Assembly (NCBI GenBank): GCA_021018995.1
Contig: CM037590.1
Location: 81,500,097-81,564,096, forward strand
DNA from: Chloranthus sessilifolius
Lineage: Eukaryota; Streptophyta; Magnoliopsida; Chloranthales; Chloranthaceae
DNA length: 64,000 nt
Direction: 5' to 3'
Position 1 is the first letter of the stretch. Every line of letters begins with the position of its first letter. Positions 35,328-47,384 of this stretch are shown in pieces. Under the pieces are notes generated by a model. That model did not search any database, was not told the origin of the DNA, and saw nothing but the letters and a program-made list of their open reading frames with translations. Position numbers and translations under genes: made by a program.

Positions 35328-35345
35328 TCCTCAGCAGCGGCGCCA
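35328..35345 (-). other. Primer binding site (tRNA-Asp type), element F
   Basis: On the minus strand TGGCGCCGCTGCTGAGGA matches 15 of 18 bases of the tRNA-Asp complement. The standard agtttt spacer separates it from the LTR. The stretch 34976-35327 holds only the leader and no gene I can support. Confidence 0.8.
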
Positions 35346-35351
35346 AAAACT

Positions 35352-36904
35352 TGATCATCTTAAAATATGACCTTGCAAGTTCACAAGTCCGAATGTACTA
35401 GGGCAAGTACAAGGTTGTCGAACCACAGGGATTTTTCGTTTATCTCTTATTCAATTTCTATTTTACAGAGAATCTTGTAGCATTAGATTTCCTAAATTAT
35501 TCTAAAATAAATAAAAGAGATCTACATACTTTTGGAAATAAGGAAGGAAAAGGCGAACTGGAACCCTCTTGGATTCCAGATTCGTACATAATAAATCCTA
35601 TTTCTTTTCTATTATGGATCCTAGTTACCCCCGCTCCTGGCTATAAGCTCAGTCACATTGTAAATGAATCAAATAGATCTAATCGCGAGTTTGATAAACC
35701 TAATCGTCAAAGAACCATTGCACGAACCATCAAAACTAACCTACAAGGCCGAGTCCGTCAGTGAATATCCTATCTAGACTAACTCCAATCCCTACGAGGT
35801 CACTAGAATTAAACTAAATTAGATTACAGTGTTACCATCGTGTTGTCGATCTAGTCGGAACCTCAAACATGCAATCGTACCAATAATGGAATTCACAAAT
35901 AGAAAAAAAAACATAAGTATATTAAAATACTTATTCAAAATTTACAAGAGATTCTGCCCGAAGCTTAAGCACGCATTGACTTAGAGACCCTCATCATCAC
36001 TAATGCAGGTTCTGATCAATGATTACATCCAATCTCCCTCCATCCTAGTACTATTCCTAACCTAAAACTACGAAAACTCACATCAGAATCCTCTAGAAAA
36101 GTTCTGGCATGCGAGTCCCCTAAAACTTAACCCTAGGGTCCTTATTTATAGATTACAAGACCCTAGAACAATTATACACGATAAGAAATCTCAATAGAAC
36201 CTAAAAATCATCCAAGGGGATGAATCTGAAAGGAATTCTGTGAAATTTAGAGTTATCCAGCTTGTTAAAGAGAATCCCGAAGAAGATTTCAGCATTTGAA
36301 GATATCCACAGCTGTGCAGACCTTATTTTTTGCTCAGAAACACTGTTGTGGTTGGTCAGGATTGGAGAACTGGCCGGTCGACTTTATTTTCCTTTTCCAG
36401 GTAGAAGACGATCCCGTGAGGCTTCAACATTCTTTATTTTCTAGACCAGTCGAGATTGGAGTGACCGGTCAAAGAACCCTTGAGATTTTCTTTATATTTC
36501 TTGTTGTATTTTTGACCGGTCTCATCTTATGTTTCTGATGCCCTTAGCGCTCTGACCGGTCGAATATGACTCTTTGAGCGGTCCATTTTGGACTTGTTCT
36601 CTTCCTCTTCATCTCTACTCTACTGTGCCATCCCGATCGATCAAATCTGTAATTTCGACCAGTCCATTTAACCTTTTAAAGTAGTCCTTTCAGCTGCATT
36701 CCTTATATCCTTGCTGTTTGCTTGGGTTTCTTCATATCTTTGCTCTTTTAACACTTTTTATGTTTAACCCTCTTTTACACCTGCTACAACACAACATGAA
36801 CTAAAAGCACACATTAGTAGTTACGTGAGGTCTAACAAGGCCTAGATTTGGGGATAATTATACAACTTTTGAGACCGATCAATAGTCTACCAGTCGATAT
36901 ATCA
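35352..36904 (-). repeat. 5' LTR of element F (about 1.55 kb)
   Basis: Bounded on the left by the primer site and on the right by E gag. Termini on the plus strand are TGATCATC and about ATATCA. The motif array with ACCGGTCGA lies at 36355-36665. The right boundary may be off by three bases. Confidence 0.7.
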
Positions 36905-37550
36905 TCACGAACCCAAATTGTCAGTAAAGCAGGACTGTACAAGGTCAACAATTCATTTGATATATCCAATAAAGTGGAAGTGTTATCATGTCAAATGAGC
37001 ATGCGTTTAGCAATGTCTCAGTGATCACAAACCTATACTATCCCAAGTGTGTGTTCTATTTGTCTGCACTTAGGCCATAATGTTATTGAGTGCCCAACTA
37101 CCTAGTTGTACCTTGATGACACTCATGAGCAAGGTAATGTCACTCAATCTTATCACAGGCAAGAAAGAAATACCTATTCCAACACTTACAACCAAGGATT
37201 GAGAAATCATCCTAACCTAGGATAACAGGGATCCAATCAAGCAGGACCAGTCAATCAACAACCTCGAGCTAATGCTCAACCAGCACCATCAGGTTTCTGC
37301 CAAGGTCATAATTATGACCTTCGTTAAAATCAGAATTCACATAATACTGATGTTCTTGTGTCACGAGGTTCTAGATTTGAAGATAAGGTATTGAATTCCC
37401 TATAAGGCCTTCAATCTTATCCATAGCTATATTGGAGGTTCAGATCAGACAATTAGCCAATGCCATGAGTCGAAGGGAAGAAGGACGACTCCCAAGTCAA
37501 ACCATGAATAATTCATGAATCCAAGGATCTTCTGACGAAGGTTCATCCTC
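36905..37550 (+). pseudogene. gag: gag C-terminal part, element E
   Basis: The frame opens with SKAGLYKV (about 36923), comparable to the KAYEV block in D. A complete zinc knuckle CSICLHLGHNVIEC (C-x2-C-x4-H-x4-C) follows near 37050, then a Gln/Asn-rich tail with NHPNLG. Stops interrupt it several times. The capsid part is missing because F inserted just upstream. Confidence 0.78.
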
Positions 37551-38430
37551 TAGTCACCACATTAAATCTGTGACTATCTTGAGAAGTGGTCATAAGGTGG
37601 ACAATAATGTGAAAATGCCTTTAAAATCTGGCTATTCAAAGAAAGAGAAAGTGCCTAAGAAAAGTGATGAAAAGAACCCTGCCATGCCACTGATGGAGAT
37701 AACACTTAAAGAATTGAGGTAACAAAGACTCCATCTACATAAAGTAATTCACATGTGTCAACAGCACCATTTCTTGAATGTCTTAACCCACCTTCAAGAT
37801 TAGAGAAATGACAGAACAAGATGGATGATGTTACGGAGATGTTCAAACAGGTGAAAATAAATTTCCCTTAGTTGGACGCAATCAACCAAGTCCTTGCATA
37901 TGCAAAATTATTGAAAGACTTGTGCACTCAGAAGCGCAAGTCTTGTACTTATGTGTTCAAGAAAGTGTTCATAACTAACCAAGTCAGTTCGATTTTGAAA
38001 TTAGATGAACCACCGAAGCTTAAGGACCTTGGTGTCCCAACTATTTCATGAGTAATAAGGGGGTAAACAATCAATAAGACACTTTTGGATTTGGGTGCAA
38101 GTGTGAATTTATTCCCATACTCCGTCTACCAGAAATTAGGTCTTGGGGAATTACAACCAACAATTGTAACTCTTCAACTAGAAGATAAGTCTGAGAGATG
38201 ACCGAGAGGAATCATTGAGGACATTCTCGTAGGAATAGATAAATTCGTCTTTCCAGTGGATTTTGTCATTTTGGATATGGAACACAAGTCGAACCCAACA
38301 ATCAGATACCAATATTTTGGGACGTCCATTTTTAGCAATTGTTAATGATTGTATCAATTGTCGAACTGGGGTTATGGATGTATCATTTGGAAATATGAAG
38401 GTGCATCTGAAATGTGTTTAATGCCATGGG
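37551..38430 (+). pseudogene. Protease region, element E
   Basis: Aspartic protease segment. The pre-protease block LRSGHKVDNNV lies at about 37580. The active-site box LLDLGASVNLFPYSVYQKLG is near 38083, with the usual Asp-Leu-Gly-Ala. LGRPFLAI is near 38318. Stops near 38048 and 38200 and a shift near 38305 break it. Confidence 0.8.
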
Positions 38431-39583
38431 TCAAATGCCAACAGACGACAAAGCTGAATACTATTTAGTTGATCAAATTGATGAAGTTCTGGAGGAATCT
38501 ACTCCCTCGATGCTAACAAAAGAAGAATTTGAATCCACATTGTTAGCCATTTATGAAGATAAAGGTAATTCAAAGTTTTCATCCAAGGAATTGAATTCTG
38601 TATCAACATCCAATGATACTCGGCCTTGGAATACTAAGGTTGAACTTATACCTATTTCCGATCGTCCTAGAATGAAATCGTCAATCGAGAAACCTCCTAC
38701 TTTGGAGTCTCCCTATTATCATTTCATCATTGTTATCCAAAAAGCAAGAGAGTGACTTATTAAAAGTCCTAGTCAATCACAAAAGGCCATTGGGTGGACC
38801 TTGGCAGATTTGGAGCGAACCAACCCATTGGTATGCATACACAAAATTCATTTGGAAGAGTCAAGTAAACCATCTCAAGAAGCCCAGCAACGACTCAACC
38901 CAAACATGAAAGAAGTTGTTCTTAATGAGATCAATAAATTGCATGATGGTGGCATCATTTACTCAATCTCTGATTGTGAATGGGTGAGCCTGGTCCAAAT
39001 TGTACCCAAGAAATCAGGGATAAAAGTTAAAAAGAATCCCAAGGGAGAATTAATGCGCATTCGTGAAACTATTGGTTGGCGAGTGTGCATTAACAATCGT
39101 AAATTGAATTGTGCAACACGGAAGGATCATTTCCCCTCCCATTCATTGACCAAATTTTGAAAAAATTGGCAAGACAAGAGTTTTGTTATTTTCTCAATGG
39201 TAACTCAAGTGATAATCAAGTGTCGGTGTTTCCGGCCGATCAAGAGAAAACAACATTTACATTTCCATGCGGAACTTTTACATATCATAGAATGCCATTT
39301 GGATTATGCAATGCACCAACTACTTTTCAACGGTATATGCTAGCCATATTTTCCAACATGATTGATAAATTTCTTAAAGTGTTCATGAACGATTTCTCCA
39401 TCTTTTGGACAATGTTCGAAAAGTATTTTCATCATCTAACGCTCATTATGCAGTGATGTGAGGAATCAAATTTAGTCTTCAGCTAGGAAAAAAGCCATTT
39501 CATAGTCCAGCAAGGCATTGTCTCATGACACATCATTTCCCAAAAAGGAATTGAAGTAGGCAAACCCAATGTTCATTTGATTG
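38431..39583 (+). pseudogene. Reverse transcriptase, first part, element E
   Basis: Motifs in order are GWTLADLE (about 38789), HKIHLEE, WRVCINNRKLN (about 39079), MPFGLCNAPTTFQRYM (about 39292) and FMNDFSIF (about 39382). As in A, the catalytic MDD is MND (39385-39393). Stops lie near 38752, 39456 and 39525. The reading is cut at LIAN by solo LTR S and resumes after it. Confidence 0.85.
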
Positions 39584-39588
39584 CTAAC

Positions 39589-41456
39589 TGTTGTTGTTCT
39601 GAGTGTGCATGATTTATTTGTATTTTGAAAACCGATTTACAAATGATGAATTATACTGAATTTGGAAAATTAAAAAGAATAAAGAAATATCAGCACAGAG
39701 AGAAGTAAATTAGCCTGCAAGATCAGGGCCAATTGTAGCAAGTTTTAAATATAAGTGAGTAAAAGATCGTCCACAGAGAATTTATTTAAAATGTAAGATA
39801 AACCTCCAGATCTGAGCTACCAGATCTAGCCTCTGATCCTATCTACAAAGCACATAAGATGGGAGGTTGAATTTGTCACTTTAACTAAATGATAAAAGTA
39901 AAGATTACACTAAGTGATCCAGATCTGAGTTGGGGAGATTTTGATGTAAATTAATAAGAATGGAGAAATAATATCAAACTTTGATTTGGTTCTTGAAACA
40001 CAATGAGAATAAATGTAGATCAAATGAGAGATGATCCAATCTTCATCTGGCTACAAGCACAGATGCAAGAGGAAATAATCTAAATCAAGGATTAGAGTTA
40101 AACTTATGGCTATGGTATGTCCACTTCAATGGCCACAGACCATCCAATAGTCTTTAATCTAAACCCTCAATTCAGAACAAGAAATACCACTACAAATGCT
40201 GTGAAAGATTAGGTTACAAACACTAATTCCCACAGGGATAATGAATCAAGGGAAATTGCTTGAAAAACAGTAAATCTAAAGGAGTCTAGCGCAATAAGGA
40301 GATCACAGGGAACCCTCAACACGAATCCAATTGAGAATGTACGGTTCACAGCTACCTTTTCAAATTCACCATTACAATTACATAGCACAGCTTAAACAGC
40401 TCTTGGATTTGTAGTCTTGAATACAATTCTCACGTGAAGTACAGAGACATCTCACAGCTCTCAGTTACAAATAAAAGCTAGGATATTACAGAAATTTCAG
40501 ACAAGCTATCTGAAATGGAAATGAGGCAATAGAAATGAAACTCAAAATCTGGATACCCAAATTGGGCAAATGGTTCATCTATTTATAGTTTCCCCCACGT
40601 CTAGCTCAGATGTGTATCGACCAATCAGAAGTGCTTAGATCTGTATCAACCAATGGTAGTCAAGCACGAGGATCCAGATCTATTTTGGCCAATCAGAATT
40701 GTATCTTTTGTTTCAGCCAATCAGATGACAGAGGCATCAATTCTGTTATGTAATTCGAAAATCTGTTAGAACTTCTAGAAGTTCCCGCCAATTGATTTCA
40801 TCTTCGGGCGCTCACATGGGGTGGAATATGCCTTTGCTTCGTGCTCAGAATCTTCTGGAATGTCCCTGGGTTTTTTAATGCATTGGGGCGCATGCAAAAG
40901 ATTACTGAATTACCCTTGCAGATGCTAGGAATCTCCAGAATACCATTTAGCATAGTTTAGGAAATTTTTCGCAAGGTACTATGACTTCTGAAGCTCTTTT
41001 CGCAAAGTTCAGGTTCTATTCGCAAGGAGTTCTCCTCTTTTCGAATAGGTCAAACATCCTTTCGAAGAGTTCAGGTACTCTTCGAAAACTAAGTCTGGAG
41101 CTTTTAGTTCTTTTCGCAAAGTTCAGGTTCTTTTCAAAATGTTCAGATTCTTTTTGAAAAGCACTCTGTAGTGCATTCTTCTGTTCGAATTGCTCCACAT
41201 TTCTTTTATGGGCTGAGACCAGGTCTTTGCCTCTTCAGTTCAGGCATTTTGACAGCTAGTGAGGTTGTCCCTTCTCTTTCTTCCTTTGGATCAACATGGA
41301 TTATCATCTTTTTGGCACTTTTAGGCTGCTTTCATGGTTAAGCCTGTCTTTATTGTTAGTTGTAACACAAGCACTTAAAACACTTATTTAGTTCTCTCAA
41401 GGGTCTATCAAGGCCCAGGTTAAAGGGTGAAAAATGGTATTTTCTAGTTCTCAACA
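39589..41456 (-). repeat. Solo LTR S (A family, 1868 bp) in RT of E
   Basis: A full-length A-family LTR in reverse orientation, flanked by CTAAC at 39584-39588 and 41457-41461. No internal sequence is present, so the rest was probably lost by recombination between LTRs. Removing it with one CTAAC rejoins the RT frame. The TATA box is near 40577 and the motif array at about 40960-41190. Confidence 0.93.
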
Positions 41457-42090
41457 CTAACCTACCGCCCCTAAAGACTGTTTGCCAAATTCATTCATTT
41501 TTGGATCATGCTGGTTTTTGCAGGTGTTTCATTAAAGATTTTAGCAAGGTGGCAAAGTCGTTATGCCATCTAATGTCACAGGATTTACTGTTTCACTTTG
41601 ACAAGGCATGCATGAATGCTTTCTTAAAATTGTGAGAACTACTATCAAATGAGCCAGTCATAAAGCCTCATAATTATGCACTCCCTTTTGAAATCATGTA
41701 CGATGCATCAGACTATGCAATTGGGGTAGTGCTAGGCCAAAGGGAAAATAAATCACGTAATTTATTATGCGAGCAAGACCCTAACCGATTCACAATTGAA
41801 TTATATCATGACCGAAAAAGAATTATTAGTCGTGGTATATGCATTTGAAAATTTTCGCTCCTATCTCCTAGGTTCCAAGATTGTAGTCTATTCAGATTAT
41901 TCAGCCTTAAAATATATGCTATCTGTAAAAGATGCAAAACCAAGGTTGATTCGATGGATTCTACTACAAGAGTTTCACTTTGAAATTCGTGACAAAAAAG
42001 GAGTAGAAAATGTCATCGCAGACCACCTTTCTCGAATCTTGTCTAAAGAGCCATCTCAGCCTGAGCCATTACATGATGCCTACCCCAATG
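41457..42090 (+). pseudogene. RT end and RNase H, element E
   Basis: RT continues with a LPPLKTV-type block and a GFCRCFIKDFSK block near 41525. RNase H has MYDASDYAIGVVLGQ (about 41697, Asp), MTEKELLVVVYAFENF (about 41805, Glu) and YSDYSALKYM (about 41887, Asp), ending at VIADHLSRIL (about 42010). A shift near 41755 and a stop near 41633 are present. Confidence 0.85.
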
Positions 42091-43365
42091 AACAACTACT
42101 GGCAGTTGCAACAATCAAATCTCAATGGTATGCCAATTTCGTTAATTACTTTGTTATGGGGCAAATTCTATCTTAAAGGAATAGGAATCATAAAGATTTG
42201 TTTTTCTCACAAGTTGAACATTATTTCTGGGATGAACCTCACTTATTCAAAATCTATTCCGATCAAGTGATCAGAAGATGTGTGCCAGAAGTTGAACACC
42301 AGAGCATTTTAAAATTCTGCCATTCAGGAGCTTGCAGAGGACATTTTGGGTCTCACAAAACATCCTTCAAGAAACTGCAAAGCAGATTTATTGGCCCTCG
42401 ATCTTTAAAGACGCTCTGAATTATTGCAAGGAATGTCTACATTGTCAAAGTTTGGGGAACATTTCAAGAAGAGATATGAAGTCATTGAAATCGATTCTGA
42501 TTGTCGAAGTGTTTGATGTGTGGGGAATCAATTTCATGGGCTCATTTCCCCCGTCTTTTTGTTTCTTGTATATTCTCATAGCAATTGATTATGAGTCGAA
42601 GTGGGTAGAAGCCATAGCCACTCGGACTAAGGATCACAAAGTTGTCGTCAATTTTCTTAAGAAAAATATTTTTAATTGGTTTGGAACACCAAGAGCCATT
42701 TTCAGTGATGGTGGATCTCACTTTTGTTATTGCTACTTCGCTTCGTTGATGAAAAAGTATTCAATTATGCATAAAATAGCAACACCATACCATCTACAGA
42801 CGAGTGACCAGGTTGAAGTGTCCAATCATGAACTTAAATGAATCCTAGAGAAAATTGTGTGACCTGATAAAAAGAATTGGTCTCTACGTTTTTCTGACGC
42901 ATTATGGGCTTATAGAATGACCTTTAAGACGCCAATTGGAATGTCACCTTTCAGATTGTTGTTCGGGAAGGCTTTTCACCTTCCAGTTGAATTGGAACAC
43001 AAGGCATTTTGGGTGATTAAAATGGTTAATTTTGGCATAGAAAGAGCGAGCTCCAATCATCGCTAACAAATAAGCGAATTGAATGAATTACACTATGACG
43101 CATACAAGAATGTGAAGCTATATAAAGAATGGTCAAAATAATTGCATGATTGGTTAATCTCCATAAAGGAATTCCACCCAGGGTAAAATATGTGGCTATT
43201 CAGTTCAAAATTGAAATTTCACTCCGAAAAATTACATTCCCGATAGGAAGGACCATTTCGAGGCATCTCTACTTCACCACATGTGTCGTCGAGATACAAG
43301 ACCCTAGAGATGAATAGATGCTCAAAGTTAATGTCAACATCTTAAACTTTTGTTCAAACTGTTGA
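42091..43365 (+). pseudogene. Integrase, element E
   Basis: Zinc region near 42295-42450, including YCKECLHCQ. The catalytic core has VWGINFMGSFPPS (about 42518), [11 protein letters not shown] (about 42698) and SDQVEVSNHELK (about 42805), so all three acidic residues are present. A TGA at 42839 and later shifts break the C-terminal half, where MSPFRLL and WLFSSKLKF can still be read. The pol end is near TGA 43363-43365. Confidence 0.82.
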
Positions 43366-44576
43366 CTGAAATGTTTGTTGAAATGAGGGGTCTTGGTGAT
43401 CCTATGATATGATTCTACATTTTGTCGGGTTGACGATAATTAAATTCAGCACTTCTTAGCAGGCAACCCAATGATTTGAAAATAATAATAATAAAAAAAT
43501 TAAAATAAAAAATTTTGAGCTCCCGAGTTCATGGCCACGAATTAAATATCGCGGCCACAAACTTGGAACTAACTTAGTGCTCCTTAAGGAGCGAGAGCAG
43601 GGGATCAACTTTTATTCTTCTCTTTTGTCGTTTTCTCTGCATGTGCATGTCTGGCTTATGTATTGGAAAATCCCACTAGATTTCCTCTGAAATTCTCTTT
43701 TGATGATGACATGCCTTCTCCCCCAATCACCTTCGAACCCTATCATGATTTATGGGCCAAATGGGAACTTGTGCAACGTACGAAAGAGATTGGGGTCTAC
43801 CGTCAAGAAGAGGTCCCCACAGCTGTGCCATTAATCCCGCATACTGTTTGAGACACTTTTATTCCACCCCCGTGACCCACTGCATAGGACCCCATACCAG
43901 AATCATAACATGTTTCTCGTTCGCCACGTTGGATTTTTTCTGAGGACGACTTCCTCTAGTCTCGACTCCCCAACTTTTTGTATGATTTTGAGAAATGGGA
44001 GTAACTAGTGCACGTCAAGATCACAGAGGAGATGGCCCGAGCATGGCGCTGAGATAGTCTAGTTTGGCCAATGCTAGTTGTTAGGATGTTTAGTTTTCTT
44101 TATTTTAGTTTTAGTTGTTTAGTTAGGTTTAGAGATAGGATTTGTCTTTTCGTTTTTCCTTTCTTGTAATCAACTCCTTAAACAAATCCAAGCTCTTTTA
44201 TTTTTAATTTTAATAATTAATGATCATGGATTGTTTGATTAAGTTTGGAATGGGTGATTTAACTTATGAAGTTATAATGATGGATCATGTGGACTAACCC
44301 GCGAGACACGATTGCATGCTAGATCACACCTAATCAGATCACGTTCCCCCACGTTGGCCATCGAATTCGTAGCCACGAGTTCAAACTCGTGGCCGCGAGT
44401 GCACATGCTTAAATTTTTGGCCTCATTCTCATGGCCACGAGTTTGAACTCGTGGCCACAAGGATGGTCCACCGTTAAATAATCCACATTGTGGGGCCCAT
44501 TTTTGAAATAGTTTGCACTCCCACACGCCCGTTCAATTCTTTATCTTTCCATTCCTTGTGTTTTTACTTCACTTCC
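43366..44576 (+). other. Post-pol spacer of E with GGCCACGAG motif
   Basis: No gene is seen. The post-pol box is at 43449-43472. GGCCACGAA or GGCCACAAA forms occur near 43533 and 43552, and the fuller motif in two inverted pairs at 44373-44400 and 44432-44458. The E LTR lies outside the window, so the expected LTR partner cannot be checked. Confidence 0.65.
44432..44457. repeat. Inverted repeat with GGCCACGAG arms
   Basis: The arms TGGCCACGAGTT and AACTCGTGGCCA are separated by two bases. A similar pair, AGCCACGAGTT and AACTCGTGGCC, lies at 44372-44395. Confidence 0.85.
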
Positions 44577-44880
44577 ATGGCTAGTCGAGGCTCAAAACAC
44601 ATGGCAGTGCCACCCTCCAAGCGCTCTCACGATGAAGGACCTTGTTCCATAGAACCTCCTAAAAAAACTATGGATTCTCAATTTGCACATAAGAAAATGG
44701 TGTCGGAAGTCTTATTTGACATTCCATTCTTTCAAACGATGCCTAAGGTTAAAACAGGCCTTGATATAATCCATAAGGCCGACTTGCAAAATTTCTTGTC
44801 CCCTCCGACTGAACCAATGTATCCACATCTTATACGCCTCTTTTATTAGATGTTGGAGTGGGTTGAGATGCCTGAGTCAC
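44577..44880 (+). pseudogene. ORF3 of element E, first part
   Basis: Starts MASRGSKHMAVPPSKRSHDE, a basic N-terminus comparable to ORF3 of A. FLSPPTEPMYPHLIRLFY (44795-44848) aligns with ILTPLPEKIYPRIVRLWY of A. A TAG follows at 44849-44851. Element D inserts at 44881 with a GTCAC duplication; the frame before it is compatible with that after it at 58543. Confidence 0.72.
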
Positions 44881-47365
44881 TGTTGCATTTCCCAGTGTGC
44901 TTACTTTATTTGTTGGTGGTAAAAGCAATTTAAAATCGAAGTAAAACAGTGGATGGAATCAGCACAACTGAGAAATCCTAGACCTGCAAGATACAGGGTC
45001 CATTGTAGCAAGTGTTGATAAGTAAGAGTTTGTCCCACAGGGAAAAGTTGGTCTACAGCTCCAAGGGAGCCATCTCTAGTAGTCCCTCCAGATCTGGCTA
45101 CAGATCTGGCAGTCTTAAAAGGAGAGGAGTTTAGGGTCACTTATTCTAAGTATCCTAAGGTAGCCTAATAATTAACTACAGAAAAGGTTGAGAAGATGGA
45201 TGGAGTGTGGGAAAATATATATAAAAGGGTGAGAAGTATGCTATTGAGTTCAGATCTGTTGGAATTTATGACTCAGATCCAGGTTTGCTGTTATAGAAAT
45301 CCTGTCCAATGGCTACATTATCACCAAAGAGGATAAAGAATCCAACTCATCCCTGTGCCATGATCCAATCCCTTAAGGTTATAACCTGTCCACTTAAATG
45401 GTCACAGACTATCCCATAGGGGAATCACAATCCAGAGAGGGGTCAAAACAAGTTAATCATTATAGGCACTACTTCATCCAGGCTACAAGCTCAGGAATCC
45501 ATAGGGAACCTCAACCTCTAAAGCTCTATGTGTGGGGCTAAGGCTATATAGGACCATGATAGCCCAGACACATAGAACCAGTAAGAGATTGAGTACCACC
45601 TTAGATCTAGCTGTCCATTGCTTGAGTGGGACTACAATGGTCCAGTCACAAGCCTACAATCTCCATACCTAGATCAGATCTGCCATCTGATGGCGGATCT
45701 ATACTAATATAGGGGAGTCTGCCTCTGTACAATCTCCTACCAGGCTACAAGCTCAGGCTCGGAGAAGAAGGATCCATTTTGGATCGACGGATTGGATTCA
45801 CCCTAAGGCTATAACCTGTCCACTTGAATGGTCACAGACTATCCCAGAGGCTATCCTCCTCACAGAGCCCAAAACAAAACAAGAATATTGCTGCCACCAC
45901 CATGGTCACAAGGCTACCAGCTCAGGCTTCCATGCGGATTTCATATCTAGTGGGTCCTGTGGTGGGGCTAAGGCTGTATCGGACCATGATAGCCCAGACA
46001 CACAGGTCATTTGGATCTGAATGGGTCCTTAGAATTAGTCCTCCATTGCTTTGAATCACAGCCAAAGCAATGGTAGATCACAAGGCAGCAGCCTTGCACA
46101 GAGCAACTCACATTCGCACAAATCCCATAAAAGTACAACACCCAATCACAAACTCTATTAGTCTAATCTCAATAAACATACATAGGCATGGCCAGCAAGT
46201 GCTGGGCCATGGAGGGAAGAAAAAGAAAAAGGAAAACTACTTACAACTACAGAAGAATAGAAAAAGAAAAAGATCTCAGATCACTTCTCAGTGATAAAGT
46301 ATGGACTATTCTCCTTTCTCTAAGTTTAAAAAGCTCTCCTAAACCTAAACCAGGCTTAGGTTTATATAGCAGTGGGTGTGGCGGCGCATTAAGGTTAGGA
46401 AACCCTAATTTTAACGATGCCACGTGGCCTATTAATGATCCTTGGATGCCTCGGGGCGCGTGCATAGAGATTCGAGCGTGAGAGTTAGTGCCCTAATCCT
46501 TGGAAATTCCCAGAAAGTCCTCTACTGAAGCGATGGAAGGTTAAAGTTCAGAGCTTCACTAGGTAGCCATTGTTTCCCAAACTCTTTGTGTGGTAGCTCT
46601 GTTCTTCGCGAGGATGAGTTATCATTAAAACTTCAGACGTCGTGGGGTTGCAGCTTCTTGATGCTTTGAGCAGTTGCGAGGTAGATAGTTAAGCTCTCGC
46701 TGGATTGGGCTTCGCGCAATTGGATTGCTACTTGTGAATAGCGCGAGAACTGCGTGAGCATTCCATTTCATAATAGATCTTTGTGAGGCTAACTCTGGCT
46801 TCGCAAGGCTGCTTTCTTCCTGAACAGCGCGAGAACTGCGCGAGAAGTTCACTTCTTAATGGAACTTCGCGAGGATCCTCGAGATAGCTTTGAGGCTTTT
46901 CTAAATTGCGCGACAGGTTCTCTTGACATTTGCATCCCGCGGCTACTACGTGACAGCTGCGCGACAACTTTCCTGAAGCTCTCTTGAACTGCGCGAGACT
47001 GCGTGACCTTTAACTTTTGAACTTCGCAAGAGCTGCGTGACTCAAGGCTTCTGAAGCTCTTCTGTCACTCAACTGTGCGAGAAGTTGTTATGAAGTCTTG
47101 GGAATTCGTGAGGACTATGCGAAGCATATTTTTTTGAATCCTTTGGAGCTTTGGGAAGTTGCAGGAGGCTCTTCTCAGGTCTGGATTCAGTTCTCCTTCT
47201 GAGGGACTTTTGGGGTCAAAACAGGCTCCTTCACAGGATATCTGGCCTTATTGTACTGCTGTCTATTACCTATAGAAAACACTTAACAAACCTTTATTAG
47301 ATGGCTAAGGGTCTAATCAAAGGCTAAGTTAAGGGGTGAAAAGTGGTACTTTTCAGGTCTTAACA
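44881..47365 (-). repeat. 3' LTR of element D (2485 bp)
   Basis: Plus-strand ends are TGTTGCA and TTAACA. It lacks a short tandem stretch (AAAGCTCCTCC-type) present in the 5' LTR near 57480-57510. CGCGAG-type motifs fill 46590-47170. A TATA-like TATATAA (minus) lies at about 46362-46368. Confidence 0.93.
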
Positions 47366-47384
47366 CACCCCCAAACCTAATCTT
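47366..47384 (-). other. Polypurine tract of element D
   Basis: On the minus strand AGATTAGGTTTGGGGGTGTG ends at the 3' LTR start TGTTAAGACC. Confidence 0.82.

Larger units (their letters stand above)
33157..36904 (-). mobile_element. Element F: gag-only Athila-like element (TR-GAG type)
   Basis: Minus-strand order is a 5' LTR (36904-35352), a tRNA-Asp-like primer site, gag, the post-pol box and a motif-rich spacer, then interruption by X. Nothing recognisable as protease, RT, RNase H or integrase lies between the gag end (33636) and the post-pol box (33597-33574). Plant gag-only LTR elements are known as TR-GAG. F fits that form, or is a private deletion. Confidence 0.75.

Noticed and set aside
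46070-46294. Open frame of 74 codons, repeated at 57216-57440
   Set aside because: Both lie in the same place of the two D LTRs, so their similarity comes from LTR duplication. They are Lys-rich and have no coding support.
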